A stretch of 64,000 nucleotides of DNA from Maledivibacter sp. (lineage in GTDB: Bacteria; Bacillota; Clostridia; Peptostreptococcales; Caminicellaceae), in assembly GCA_025210375.1 (NCBI GenBank), contig JAOASB010000026.1, positions 29,516 to 93,515 of the forward strand, in the 5' to 3' direction. Both the position numbers and the translations under genes were made by a program. Numbering within the stretch: the first letter of the stretch is position 1; each line of letters opens with the position of its first letter. The notes beneath the pieces are model-generated. The model saw nothing but the letters and a program-made list of their open reading frames with translations, searched no databases and was not told the origin of the DNA. Below, piece by piece: positions 53,130 through 62,515 of the stretch.

Positions 53130-53186
53130 AAGTGTTGGAAAACCTGGTTTGTATAGTAGGTAAAGACAAACCATGATGTATGATGG

Positions 53187-53219
53187 GACTACCTTAGTTT
53201 GATAGGGTAGTCTCTTTAA
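53187..53219 (+). terminator. yebC terminator
   Basis: GACTACC-TTAGTTTGATA-GGGTAGTC followed by TCTTTAAG. Confidence 0.8.
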
Positions 53220-53340
53220 GTTGAAAAAATATTTAAGTTCCTGTTGACATAAATTTTCTTGGGATGGCTGTGTGTGAATTTAGACTTGTTTTAATGATTT
53301 TGCTATAATATGGCTAGCGGTTTAGATGGGAGCTGATCTT

Positions 53341-53742
53341 ATGCATAATATTTTTACACCAAATGGTAGAATACGTCGTAGTCATTTCTGGGGGTATCTT
53401 TTTATGTTAATGATATTGGAATCAAGTATAGGTGCCCTTGTCACAGCATATCCCTATGATGGAATCCATATAATAATCCATAAAACTTTAGGGTATATAG
53501 TAAGATTGGCTGAGGTTTGGAGTATATCATGTCTCATGGTTCAAAGACTACATGATCTAAATAGACCCTTAGAACATCTTTTATATCTCTTAGTCCCAAT
53601 TTACAATATATATGTTCTTTTTTGTATATTGTTTGTCAAAGGGAATGATGAAATAAATAAATATGGTAAATCACCATATTGCTCCTTTGGGACTTGTGAG
53701 TTTGACAATGGTTCAACATTGAACTATAATGAAGATAGGTGA
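53341..53742 (+). CDS. DUF805-like membrane protein
   Basis: The 133-residue protein shows the DUF805 pattern: GRIRRSHFWGYLFMLMI at the start, LMVQRLHDLNRPLEHLLYLL and the tail VKGNDEINKYGKSPY. It has three to four membrane helices. The ATG at 53341 is eight bases after GGGAG. Function of the family is unknown. The end overlaps the upstream extension of the marR frame. Confidence 0.82.
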   Translation: MHNIFTPNGRIRRSHFWGYLFMLMILESSIGALVTAYPYDGIHIIIHKTLGYIVRLAEVWSISCLMVQRLHDLNRPLEHLLYLLVPIYNIYVLFCILFVKGNDEINKYGKSPYCSFGTCEFDNGSTLNYNEDR

Positions 53743-53746
53743 TATA

Positions 53747-54181
53747 ATGTATGAACAAAATAGGAGCATTGCTAGATATAATTCTTTACTGCAAACCAAG
53801 ATTAATAACTTTTTTAGAAATGAACTTCTAGAAATAGGACATAAGGATTTACTACCCAGTCATGGAAGACTGTTGTCTATTGTATATATAAATGGTGGGC
53901 GGGTACAGATAAAAACCCTGTATGAGACTATGCTCAAACAAAAATCCACCATAACTGAAATGATAAACAGGCTTGTAAAACTAGGATATTTGATGAAAGA
54001 AGGATGTAAGGACGACAAAAGAGTTACTTATGTCGTGGTGACTGAAAAAACTATTCATCTCAAGGAAGATTTTGATAAAATTTCTGAAAGATTAATAGAT
54101 AAGCTATATGAAGGATTTACACCCCAAGAAAAGGATAAATTTGTATCATTGATGGTAAAAGCAATTACGAACTTTACTTAA
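53747..54181 (+). CDS. MarR family transcriptional regulator
   Basis: The 144-residue protein is a winged-helix MarR regulator: SHGRLLSIVYINGGRVQIKT near 45-64, MLKQKSTITEMINRLVKLGY (recognition helix) and DDKRVTYVVVTEKT (wing). ATAGGTGATATA precedes the ATG at 53747; an ATG at 53729 inside the previous gene has no site. It probably regulates the neighbouring flavin reductase family gene. A 15-bp inverted repeat at its 3' end could be an operator or terminator. Confidence 0.9.
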   Translation: MYEQNRSIARYNSLLQTKINNFFRNELLEIGHKDLLPSHGRLLSIVYINGGRVQIKTLYETMLKQKSTITEMINRLVKLGYLMKEGCKDDKRVTYVVVTEKTIHLKEDFDKISERLIDKLYEGFTPQEKDKFVSLMVKAITNFT

Positions 54182-54211
54182 GAATCATTATACAGGTTCT
54201 TAAGTAAAGTT
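54170..54211. terminator. Perfect 15-bp inverted repeat at the marR 3' end
   Basis: AACTTTACTTAAGAA and TTCTTAAGTAAAGTT are exact inverse copies separated by 12 bases, overlapping the marR stop. The T run is short (TTT), so an operator between the two genes is as possible as a terminator. Confidence 0.6.
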
Positions 54212-54262
54212 TTAGATAAATAGTTCAAGATTGAATTAAAATTAAAAAGTGAGGTGTTGATT

Positions 54263-54820
54263 TTGAAAAAGAATTTGGGATCAGTAGTAGGATTATATCC
54301 TACACCGGTGGCTATTATAGGGACTGAGATTGAGGGAAAGGTTAATTGGATGAATGTGGCACATCTAGGCATATGGGGAATGGATAAGATGCTTCTTAGT
54401 ATAGCAAAGGGTCACTATACAAATACGGGATTAAAAGAAAATAAGACTGTTTCCGTTAATATGGTCGACAAGGGTATGTTAGCAGAAGCGGATTATGTAG
54501 GAATGGTATCGGGTAAAAAAGTTGATAAATCAGATGTATTTGAATACTTTAATGGAGAGTTAAAGGGGGCACCCCTTATTCACAAATCACCAATTGCTAT
54601 GGAATGTGAAATAGTAGAGGTATATGAAACAGAAACCTATGATCATTGTATCGTAAAGCCTGTAAATACATATGCGGATGAAGAAGTATTATCCGACGAT
54701 GGAAAAATCGATTATGAAAAAGCAAAGCCAATTTTATTTGAAATGCATAAAAGACAATATCTAAGTACAGGAAATGCAGTTGCGAAATGCTGGGATATAG
54801 GAAAGGAATATACAAAGTAG
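54263..54820 (+). CDS. Flavin reductase-like (FMN-binding split barrel) protein
   Basis: The 185-residue protein has the flavin reductase-like start (LGSVVGLYPTPVAIIGTEIE, GKVNWMNVAHLGIW) and later SVNMVDKGMLAEADYVGMVS and ECEIVEVYET. Such proteins bind FMN and act as NAD(P)H:flavin oxidoreductases. The start is TTG at 54263, six bases after GAGGTG; a GTG at 54254 overlaps that site. It lies 81 bp after marR in the same orientation. Confidence 0.88.
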   Translation: MKKNLGSVVGLYPTPVAIIGTEIEGKVNWMNVAHLGIWGMDKMLLSIAKGHYTNTGLKENKTVSVNMVDKGMLAEADYVGMVSGKKVDKSDVFEYFNGELKGAPLIHKSPIAMECEIVEVYETETYDHCIVKPVNTYADEEVLSDDGKIDYEKAKPILFEMHKRQYLSTGNAVAKCWDIGKEYTK

Positions 54821-54942
54821 TTAATGGTTATAATGTGAGAAATAAGAAAAGATGTGCATAGTATATTTCAAAAAATCATAGAATGGTTCACTCCTTGATT
54901 TTTGGCTGTAAATAATGATATACTATAGCTAAGCTATGGAAA

Positions 54943-54995
54943 ATCACACCACTTTTGTTTATGTTATTTAAAACATATAAAAGTGGTGTTTTTAT
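54943..54995 (+). terminator. Terminator after the flavin reductase-like gene
   Basis: ACACCACTTTTGTTTATGTT pairs with AACATATAAAAGTGGTGT and is followed by TTTTTA. A related hairpin lies at 55943. Confidence 0.85.
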
Positions 54996-55047
54996 ATTAG
55001 TTTGAAAATTGGGGAATATAAATATAAGTACACATGGGGAGGCAACA

Positions 55048-55689
55048 ATGTCTGAGAAAAAAAATAAATACATATACGCTGTAAGAAAAGGTAAAAAAGT
55101 TGGGATGTTTAATAGCTGGGCAGAATGTGAAAAACAAGTAAAGGGATATTCAGGAGCTGAGTTTAAAAAATTTAAGACAGAAGGTGAAGCATTAGAATAC
55201 ATAAAGGGGTCTAATGCCAATAATACTGATAAAGGGGATAGTTCTAATATATATATCACCAATGATTCTAATGGTGAAATTATTGCCTATGTAGATGGAA
55301 GCTATGATAATAGGACACATAAGTATTCCTCAGGTATTGTAATATTATATGACAATGAAAAAATCACCATGAGCAAATTAGGTGAAGATAAGGAATTGGC
55401 TGATATGAGGAATGTGGCTGGGGAAATTAAAGGTGCAGAAATAGCTATGAAATTTGCTTTAGATGAAAATGCTTCCAGCTTAACAATATATCATGATTAT
55501 GAAGGAATTGAAAAATGGTGTAGCGGTGCTTGGCAGGCTAGAAAGCCAGGGACAATAAAATATAAACAATATTATAATGAAGCATCGAAGAAAGTAAAAA
55601 TAGGATTTGTCAAGGTTAAGGCACATTCTGGTGACCGATATAATGAAGAAGCAGATCAATTAGCAAAAAAAGCATTGGGACTAGCCTAA
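55048..55689 (+). CDS. rnhA: Ribonuclease H1 with viroplasmin-like domain
   Basis: The 213-residue protein has an N-terminal hybrid-binding (viroplasmin) domain (KYIYAVRKGKKVGMFNSWAE near 9-28, YSGAEFKKFKTEGEALEYI) and an RNase H catalytic domain with IAYVDGSYD (first Asp), GEIKGAEIAMKFAL (Glu), YHDYEGIEKW (Asp) and HSGDRYNEEADQLAK (last Asp). It cuts RNA in RNA-DNA hybrids. The ATG at 55048 follows GGGGAGG. A small gene of unknown function follows. Confidence 0.94.
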   Translation: MSEKKNKYIYAVRKGKKVGMFNSWAECEKQVKGYSGAEFKKFKTEGEALEYIKGSNANNTDKGDSSNIYITNDSNGEIIAYVDGSYDNRTHKYSSGIVILYDNEKITMSKLGEDKELADMRNVAGEIKGAEIAMKFALDENASSLTIYHDYEGIEKWCSGAWQARKPGTIKYKQYYNEASKKVKIGFVKVKAHSGDRYNEEADQLAKKALGLA

Positions 55690-55741
55690 AAGCTATACAA
55701 TTTATATTAGATACTAAAATGTATAAAGAGGAGAAATAGAT

Positions 55742-55933
55742 ATGGAGGTTAAAATATTTATTAAGGGTAAAAGGGAACCATTGATTTATAAAGGAGATAG
55801 AATCGATGTACTGGATTTTGAAATAGATAATATTAAATATAAGCAAATAAGATATTTTAATTTCAAAAAAGGAATGAGTAAAAGTGAGTTTGTCCAAGAA
55901 GATCTTATTAGTAGGATAGTTGAAAATAAATAA
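55742..55933 (+). CDS. Small hypothetical protein
   Basis: The 63-residue soluble protein is basic at the start (MEVKIFIKGKREPLIYKGDR) and reads as a small beta-strand domain, with a C-terminal helix EFVQEDLISRIVEN. AGAGGAGA precedes the ATG and a terminator follows. It lies 52 bp after rnhA. I do not recognise the family. Confidence 0.65.
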   Translation: MEVKIFIKGKREPLIYKGDRIDVLDFEIDNIKYKQIRYFNFKKGMSKSEFVQEDLISRIVENK

Positions 55934-55942
55934 TAAGGGGCA

Positions 55943-55997
55943 AAATAATCTCACCACTTTTATATGAATATTAAGATCATATAAAGGTGGTGTTATA
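55943..55997. terminator. Terminator between small gene and staygreen homologue
   Basis: CACCACTTTTATATGA and TCATATAAAGGTGGTG flank a short loop. It serves convergent genes and resembles the hairpin at 54943. Confidence 0.85.
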
Positions 55998-55999
55998 TT

Positions 56000-56449
56000 C
56001 TATTTATAATTAGAAGGAGTTCCCCAATATTCAATACGATTAAATTTAGGATAAATTGAATAAAAGTGAACAAATATAGGAGCATTATCTAAAAAAGGAT
56101 GGGCATTAAAGAAATCCTTGTCTCCATAACGTATAGCTTCCAGTGCTAAGGGCAGTTCTCTTATAAATATTTCATTACGTCTTGAGGTCGTAGCTAAACC
56201 ATTCTGGCCGTCAACGTGAACATATACGGAAAGAACATACCTGTTATTTATTAAACTCCATTTACCTAAGACCTCATCCCTAATTGGCATAATCTTATCA
56301 TATGCATAATTTCTACCAATTGTTAAAAAAAGATCTCCCGTTATATCTGAATGGGTCAATGTATAATGCCGAGGGATAATAGGGTTTCTAGGAGTGACCC
56401 CTAATCGAAATTCCACATTTAATTTCTCAGGCTTTAGCCTTTTCACCAT
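56000..56449 (-). CDS. Bacterial staygreen (SGR) domain protein
   Basis: The 149-residue protein carries the staygreen core RHYTLTHSDITGDLFLTIG near 28-46, followed by MPIRDEVLGKW and a beta-rich end (YVLSVYVHVDG, LPLALEAIRYGD). Plant SGR proteins remove Mg from chlorophyll a, and some bacterial homologues have dechelatase activity in vitro. A clostridium has no chlorophyll, so another tetrapyrrole or a different metal chelate is more likely. The ATG at 56449 follows GGAGG. It is a single gene flanked by repeats. Confidence 0.85.
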   Translation of the reverse strand: MVKRLKPEKLNVEFRLGVTPRNPIIPRHYTLTHSDITGDLFLTIGRNYAYDKIMPIRDEVLGKWSLINNRYVLSVYVHVDGQNGLATTSRRNEIFIRELPLALEAIRYGDKDFFNAHPFLDNAPIFVHFYSIYPKFNRIEYWGTPSNYK

Positions 56450-56527
56450 TAATACCTCCGTTCTTATATAAGTATATCTATATATAATATTCATTTGAGT
56501 GGCATTTAGTGAATGAGATATAACAAA

Positions 56528-56646
56528 TGAGCAAATTGCATAATTACCTTCTGCAAAAACTATCTACTATATATAGTCAAAAAACCTTAAGAACTATACC
56601 GTATATATTATGCAACTTAGCCAAGTAAGAGTTATGCAATTTCCTT
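56528..56646 (-). repeat. Family B inverted-repeat element, short form, copy 4
   Basis: The element is 119 bp in inverted orientation from TGAGCAAATTGCATAATTAC to GTTATGCAATTTCCTTA. Confidence 0.85.
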
Positions 56647-56703
56647 AAATTCAAATTTTCACAAAATATCACAGATTATTTTTGAATTTTAATGTATTAT
56701 ATA

Positions 56704-56807
56704 TATAGGGTTTTCATAGTATAACTTAACTTATACATGGACAAATATGCGATGTTTCTGGGCATTTTGGACTTGTATAAGTCAAGGTTTTAGCTAGGAT
56801 ATCTATA
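56704..56807. repeat. Family A inverted-repeat element, copy 7
   Basis: The element is 104 bp from TATAGGGTTTTCATAG to AGGATATCTATA, 36 bp before the LURP-one-related gene. Confidence 0.85.
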
Positions 56808-56842
56808 GATTTATATAAAATATTATATGAGGTGAGTTTAAT

Positions 56843-57319
56843 ATGAAATATATTATAAAACAAAAAATATTTAGCTTAGGAACGAGCTTTTATATCAAAA
56901 ACGAGCTTGAAGAGGATGTATATAGTATAAAGGGCGAGGTATTTTCTTTAGGCAAAAAACTAAGATTATATGACCTAGAGGATAGAGAACTAGTATATAT
57001 CGAGCAGCAGCTTTTCAATTTTTTACCCGTATACAATATATATGTTAATGGTGAGGTTATAGCTAAAGTGAAGAAGAAGTTTACACTGTTCAGAACTGAA
57101 TTTTCTATTGAAAGTAAGGGAAAAGAATATATTTTAGAAGGCGATTTCTTAGCCCATGAGTATAAAATATTATCCCAAGGGCTAGTGGTAGCAAATATCA
57201 GTAAAGAATGGTTCACCTTTTCCGATACCTATGGAGTTGATATATCTGAAGGGGAAAGTCATCCCTTTATACTAGCTATGGTAATCGTGTTAGATCAAGC
57301 ATGCCACGAGGGAAGGTAA
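56843..57319 (+). CDS. LURP-one-related family protein
   Basis: The 158-residue protein has the LOR/tubby-like barrel pattern: YIIKQKIFSLGTSFYIKNEL, VYSIKGEVFSLGKKLRLYDL, YIEQQLFNFLPVYNIYV and SKEWFTFSDTYGVDISEGE near 118-136. Bacterial members (YxjI) have no established function and may bind membranes, as scramblase relatives do. GAGGTGAG precedes the ATG. It is followed by a terminator-repeat complex. Confidence 0.87.
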   Translation: MKYIIKQKIFSLGTSFYIKNELEEDVYSIKGEVFSLGKKLRLYDLEDRELVYIEQQLFNFLPVYNIYVNGEVIAKVKKKFTLFRTEFSIESKGKEYILEGDFLAHEYKILSQGLVVANISKEWFTFSDTYGVDISEGESHPFILAMVIVLDQACHEGR

Positions 57320-57328
57320 TAATAAAGA

Positions 57329-57348
57329 AGACGACTATTATGTCGTCT
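57329..57348. terminator. Terminator hairpin, left copy
   Basis: AGACGAC-TATTAT-GTCGTCT just after the LURP-one-related gene. A near-copy lies at 57500-57519, with a GC-rich palindrome between them. Confidence 0.65.
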
Positions 57349-57351
57349 AAG

Positions 57352-57470
57352 GCTGCCTAAAAACCCGAATTTCTTCGTTGTTGCTGAAACCAAGAACCCT
57401 TACGTATATCTATATACGCTGCGGCCTCTTGCTTTCAGCACGCCTCGAACTTCGAATTCTTAGGCAACCT
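57352..57470. repeat. GC-richer imperfect palindrome (REP-like element)
   Basis: A roughly 118-bp segment can fold on itself around TACGTATATCTATATACG. The outer arms are GCCTAAAAACCCGAATTTC and GAACTTCGAATTCTTAGGC, and an inner pair is GCTGAAACCAAGA/CTTGCTTTCAGC. Its base composition is richer in GC than the surroundings, suggesting a mobile palindrome. Confidence 0.7.
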
Positions 57471-57499
57471 GCCATCTTGTAGACTTTGGCTACAATCTG

Positions 57500-57535
57500 A
57501 GACGACTATGATGTCGTCTATCTTTTCTTTTTCAG
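57500..57535. terminator. Terminator hairpin, right copy
   Basis: AGACGAC-TATGAT-GTCGTCT followed by a T-rich run; it overlaps the stop of the small minus-strand gene. Confidence 0.75.
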
Positions 57536-57757
57536 TATTATATTATATCCCAATTCAGTTTTGCCCTTTGATTCCAGTTCTTTCTCGAAGGTATTAAAGG
57601 ATTTATTTAGTCTATCCTTTGCATTGTTCATCCAATCCGCACCCATCCACAGCTGTAGAGTATCTACGGCTTCATAGAGTGCAAGTTCAGGCTCATTTGC
57701 TTCGATGTCAAAATTTTTAATAGTATTATTTTCCTTAATGCTCAATTCATAAGTCAT
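57518..57757 (-). CDS. Small hypothetical protein
   Basis: The 79-residue soluble protein (MTYELSIKENNTIKNFDIEA, then helical LALYEAVDTLQLWMGADW and a basic tail) is acidic in the middle and ends ILKKKR. The ATG at 57757 is preceded by GGGTGAT; a longer frame from 57769 also exists. I do not recognise a family. Its stop lies in the terminator hairpin. Confidence 0.68.
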   Translation of the reverse strand: MTYELSIKENNTIKNFDIEANEPELALYEAVDTLQLWMGADWMNNAKDRLNKSFNTFEKELESKGKTELGYNIILKKKR

Positions 57758-57889
57758 ATTATCACCCACTAATATTGTTTGTATTTTAATGTATTTTAAT
57801 ATCTAGGAAATTATGGTTTGAAAACTATAATTTTAGACCCATACATTATAACAAATCTTAAAATGAAAATAAATAAAAAGTATTCAATT

Positions 57890-59735
<1,846 letters not shown>

Positions 59736-59864
59736 TAATATTTCCGAGGTAATAGCGGGAATTCTTCATATTCAATCAATATCTATTATAATTTGACGAA
59801 GTTATAGGTTTACGCTTATAAAGTTTTGCCTATTCAAGTAGTCACTGATAATCCCTTTATGCTC

Positions 59865-59999
59865 CTCCTACAAACCAGTTTTTCATCTAGTTAATAAAAT
59901 TTTAGAATGAACTGAAGGTTCGTGGGAAATTTTATGGTATTTGCTAAGAGTAAATAGACTGCATTACTTTAACAGGACAAAATTGGTTTGTAAAGGGAG
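59865..59999. repeat. Small element with about 20-bp terminal inverted repeats
   Basis: CTCCTACAAACCAGTTTT at 59865 and AAAATTGGTTTGTAAAGGGAG at 59979 are near-inverse ends of a 135-bp non-coding segment, which looks like a miniature transposable element remnant. Only one copy is seen here. Confidence 0.5.
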
Positions 60000-60050
60000 C
60001 TAAAAGGAAATCGCTATATGATAAAAGCTTTAAGTTATCAATCTGCTAAA

Positions 60051-60099
60051 GATCACCTTCTTATGTAACCACCTATAAATAATAAGAAGGTGATTTTAT
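60051..60099 (+). terminator. Terminator hairpin upstream of the two-component genes
   Basis: GATCACCTTCTTAT and ATAAGAAGGTGAT flank a loop and are followed by TTTATC. Confidence 0.75.
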
Positions 60100-60236
60100 C
60101 TTACTAATATTTCTTTGAAAGTATGATAAAGATAGTTATAACTGATGGGCTTATACAATTGACATTACCAATTTTTCGATATGATTTTCAAGAGATTTAT
60201 TAGAATTTTTATATTTACTAAAAATTGGAGGTTGAG

Positions 60237-61472
60237 ATGAAAAACCACAAAACATATCTATTGTTAACATTGGTTATAGCTTTTTTAAGTGAAATATATT
60301 TCTATCCCTTCGCCAGTAGTTTAAGGTTCTCCGTAGGTGTTATAGCACTTAGCCTATTTATTTTGATGATCAATGATATTTCTGAACTGAAGTTATCATT
60401 TTTATGTGGATTAGCAGTTTTTTTAATTAGAAATATCATAGGTATTCTTTTTAAAGACATGACTATTAGTGGGGCTGCTTTGTTAAACATACCTTCAATG
60501 TTTTACTACATACTGTATGGTTTACTTGCGAAAGGGATGAAGGTTAAAAATGATAAGGATAATCTTTTAAGAACTGTTTTGTTTCTGACGGTGATTGATT
60601 CATTAAGCAATGTTCTAGAGGCGGTTATAAGGAATAATATTTCATTGAATATGATAAAAGTTATTTTTCTCGTAGGTTTAATTAGGAGTTTCATGGCATA
60701 TTTTATATATTGGTTTTATAAAAAGCAGGAATTATTTATATTGGCTAGGGAGCATCAAAAAAGATATAGTCAACTAAATAAGATAATTTCAGATATTCAG
60801 GCTGAAATGTTCTACTTGAAAAAATCAATGAAGGATATTGAAAGGGTAATGAGTAAGAGCTATAGTTTATATGAAGAATACAAAGATAATGAAAAGTTGA
60901 AGGAAAAAACTCTGAATATATCAAGGGAAGTACATGAAATAAAAAAGGATTATTATAGGGTATTAAAGGGCTTTGAAAGTTTTTTGAAAAATTTTGAAAA
61001 TAATGGTACAATGACACTCGAAGATGTTTTTGCGATTATTAGAGATAATATAACTAGATATCTTAGGGAAACCAATAAGATGATAAAAATTTCCTTTGAT
61101 TTCAAAGATAACCTTGAGATAAAGAATTATTATTCTTTATTCTCTATGCTTAACAATTTAATAATAAATAGTATAGATGCATGTGGAAACGGGGATATAA
61201 TAGAAGTCATACAATTTAATGATGGGGAAAATGTTTGCTTTGAAGTTAGGGATACTGGAGAAGGTATAGAAGAAGAAATTCTTCCTTATATTTTTAATCC
61301 AGGCTTTACAACTAAATATGATGAAGTAACGGGAAAATCGTCTACGGGTATTGGACTCCCCCATATAAAAAATATTATTGAGGATCTAGATGGTGATATT
61401 GAAATAAAATCAAATATAAATATGGGAACACGGATAAGCCTAATAATACCCAAAAATTCATTGATCGGGTGA
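60237..61472 (+). CDS. Sensor histidine kinase, YcbA/GlnK-like
   Basis: The 411-residue kinase has five to six N-terminal membrane helices (about 1-165), a coiled linker, a phosphoacceptor region probably at His in SREVHEIKKDYYRVLKGF near 230, and a HATPase domain (N box LNNLIINSIDACGNG near 305, RDTGEGIEEE, GKSSTGIGLPHIKNI near 370). The ATG at 60237 is five bases after GGAGG. It overlaps the response regulator by a few bases and is likely to sense an amino acid, as the related Bacillus pair senses glutamine. Confidence 0.9.
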   Translation: MKNHKTYLLLTLVIAFLSEIYFYPFASSLRFSVGVIALSLFILMINDISELKLSFLCGLAVFLIRNIIGILFKDMTISGAALLNIPSMFYYILYGLLAKGMKVKNDKDNLLRTVLFLTVIDSLSNVLEAVIRNNISLNMIKVIFLVGLIRSFMAYFIYWFYKKQELFILAREHQKRYSQLNKIISDIQAEMFYLKKSMKDIERVMSKSYSLYEEYKDNEKLKEKTLNISREVHEIKKDYYRVLKGFESFLKNFENNGTMTLEDVFAIIRDNITRYLRETNKMIKISFDFKDNLEIKNYYSLFSMLNNLIINSIDACGNGDIIEVIQFNDGENVCFEVRDTGEGIEEEILPYIFNPGFTTKYDEVTGKSSTGIGLPHIKNIIEDLDGDIEIKSNINMGTRISLIIPKNSLIG

Positions 61473-61477
61473 TGCTT

Positions 61478-62374
61478 ATGGATAAGACTTTTTTAATAAT
61501 TGATGACGATATTAATATCAGAAAAATGTTGGGGTTTTTGATACGCAAAGAGAAACTTGGGAAAGTTGTAGCTGAGCTGGATAGCGGAGAACATGCAGTT
61601 CAAGAAATCATTTTTTACAATCCGGATATCATACTTATAGATTTACTTCTTCCTATTAAAGATGGAATTGAGATAATTAAGATGGCTAAGTTAGAAGGCT
61701 ACAAGGGAAAGTTTATTATGATCTCTCAGGTTGAGGATGAAGAAATGATTTCAAAGGCCTATGAAAGCGGAATACTATTCTTTATTAGTAAGCCAATTAA
61801 TAATATAGAAGCTATTAATGTTATTAAGGGGGTCTGTCGTAATATCGAACTTGAAAAGTCCGTGGCACTAATAAAAAATGCCGTACTAAATATTGGCGAA
61901 ATAAAGGGTAGAGATTCCTCAGGGGAAGTTGGCCTAGATGAGCAAATCGTTAATATATTCACCGACATAGGGATTGTTGGAAATACAGGAAGTAGCGATT
62001 TAAAAAAAGTCATTTATAAAATAATAGATATGAAGCGAAGAAATCCCTCTACCACATATCAATTGCAAAAAATATATGATGAGCTTGCAAAGGAAAAGAG
62101 TTTAGGGGAAGATGAAGTTGCTAATAAAAGGACTATTGAGAAAAGGATCAGAAGAACTATTCAAAAATCTCTTCAAACCATTGCGGAATTAGGACATGAT
62201 GATTATTACAACACCAAGTTTTCAGAGTATAGTACAACGTTGTTTGACTTCAAGCAAGTTAAACAAGAAATGAGGCATATTGATAATCCCAAGCAAGAGC
62301 GTGGAAAGATATCTATTAAAAAATTTATTGAAGGTATGATTTCCAAGTTGAATTATCAGACAAATGAAATATAA
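61478..62374 (+). CDS. Response regulator with YcbB-type DNA-binding domain
   Basis: The 298-residue regulator has a receiver domain (IIDDDINIRKML with the acidic cluster, phosphoacceptor Asp in IILIDLLLP near 53, Lys in SKPINN near 103) and a C-terminal YcbB domain (MKRRNPSTTYQLQKIYDELA, KRTIEKRIRRTIQKSLQTIA). In Bacillus subtilis the YcbA-YcbB pair (GlnK-GlnL) controls a glutaminase and transporter gene. Several starts overlap the kinase stop (GTG 61469, ATG 61472, ATG 61478); I use 61478 after GGGTGAT. Control of the adjacent gltS is the natural inference. Confidence 0.92.
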   Translation: MDKTFLIIDDDINIRKMLGFLIRKEKLGKVVAELDSGEHAVQEIIFYNPDIILIDLLLPIKDGIEIIKMAKLEGYKGKFIMISQVEDEEMISKAYESGILFFISKPINNIEAINVIKGVCRNIELEKSVALIKNAVLNIGEIKGRDSSGEVGLDEQIVNIFTDIGIVGNTGSSDLKKVIYKIIDMKRRNPSTTYQLQKIYDELAKEKSLGEDEVANKRTIEKRIRRTIQKSLQTIAELGHDDYYNTKFSEYSTTLFDFKQVKQEMRHIDNPKQERGKISIKKFIEGMISKLNYQTNEI

Positions 62375-62515
62375 ATTTCACCGAAAATGAAATATTAGAA
62401 AAATCTAAAAAAATGCTGTGCCATTCTGTCGGAAAAGGGGAGATGAAGTCGTACGTATGTATAATAATTTTAGTATGTAATCGCTACATAAAATTATTAT
62501 ATGGAGGTATGATGA

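Larger units (their letters stand above)
59736..60236. other. Intergenic region with inverted repeat and terminator
   Basis: This 501-base stretch has no gene. It contains a pair of inverted repeats (59865-59999) and a hairpin that may end upstream transcription (60051-60097). Confidence 0.65.
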
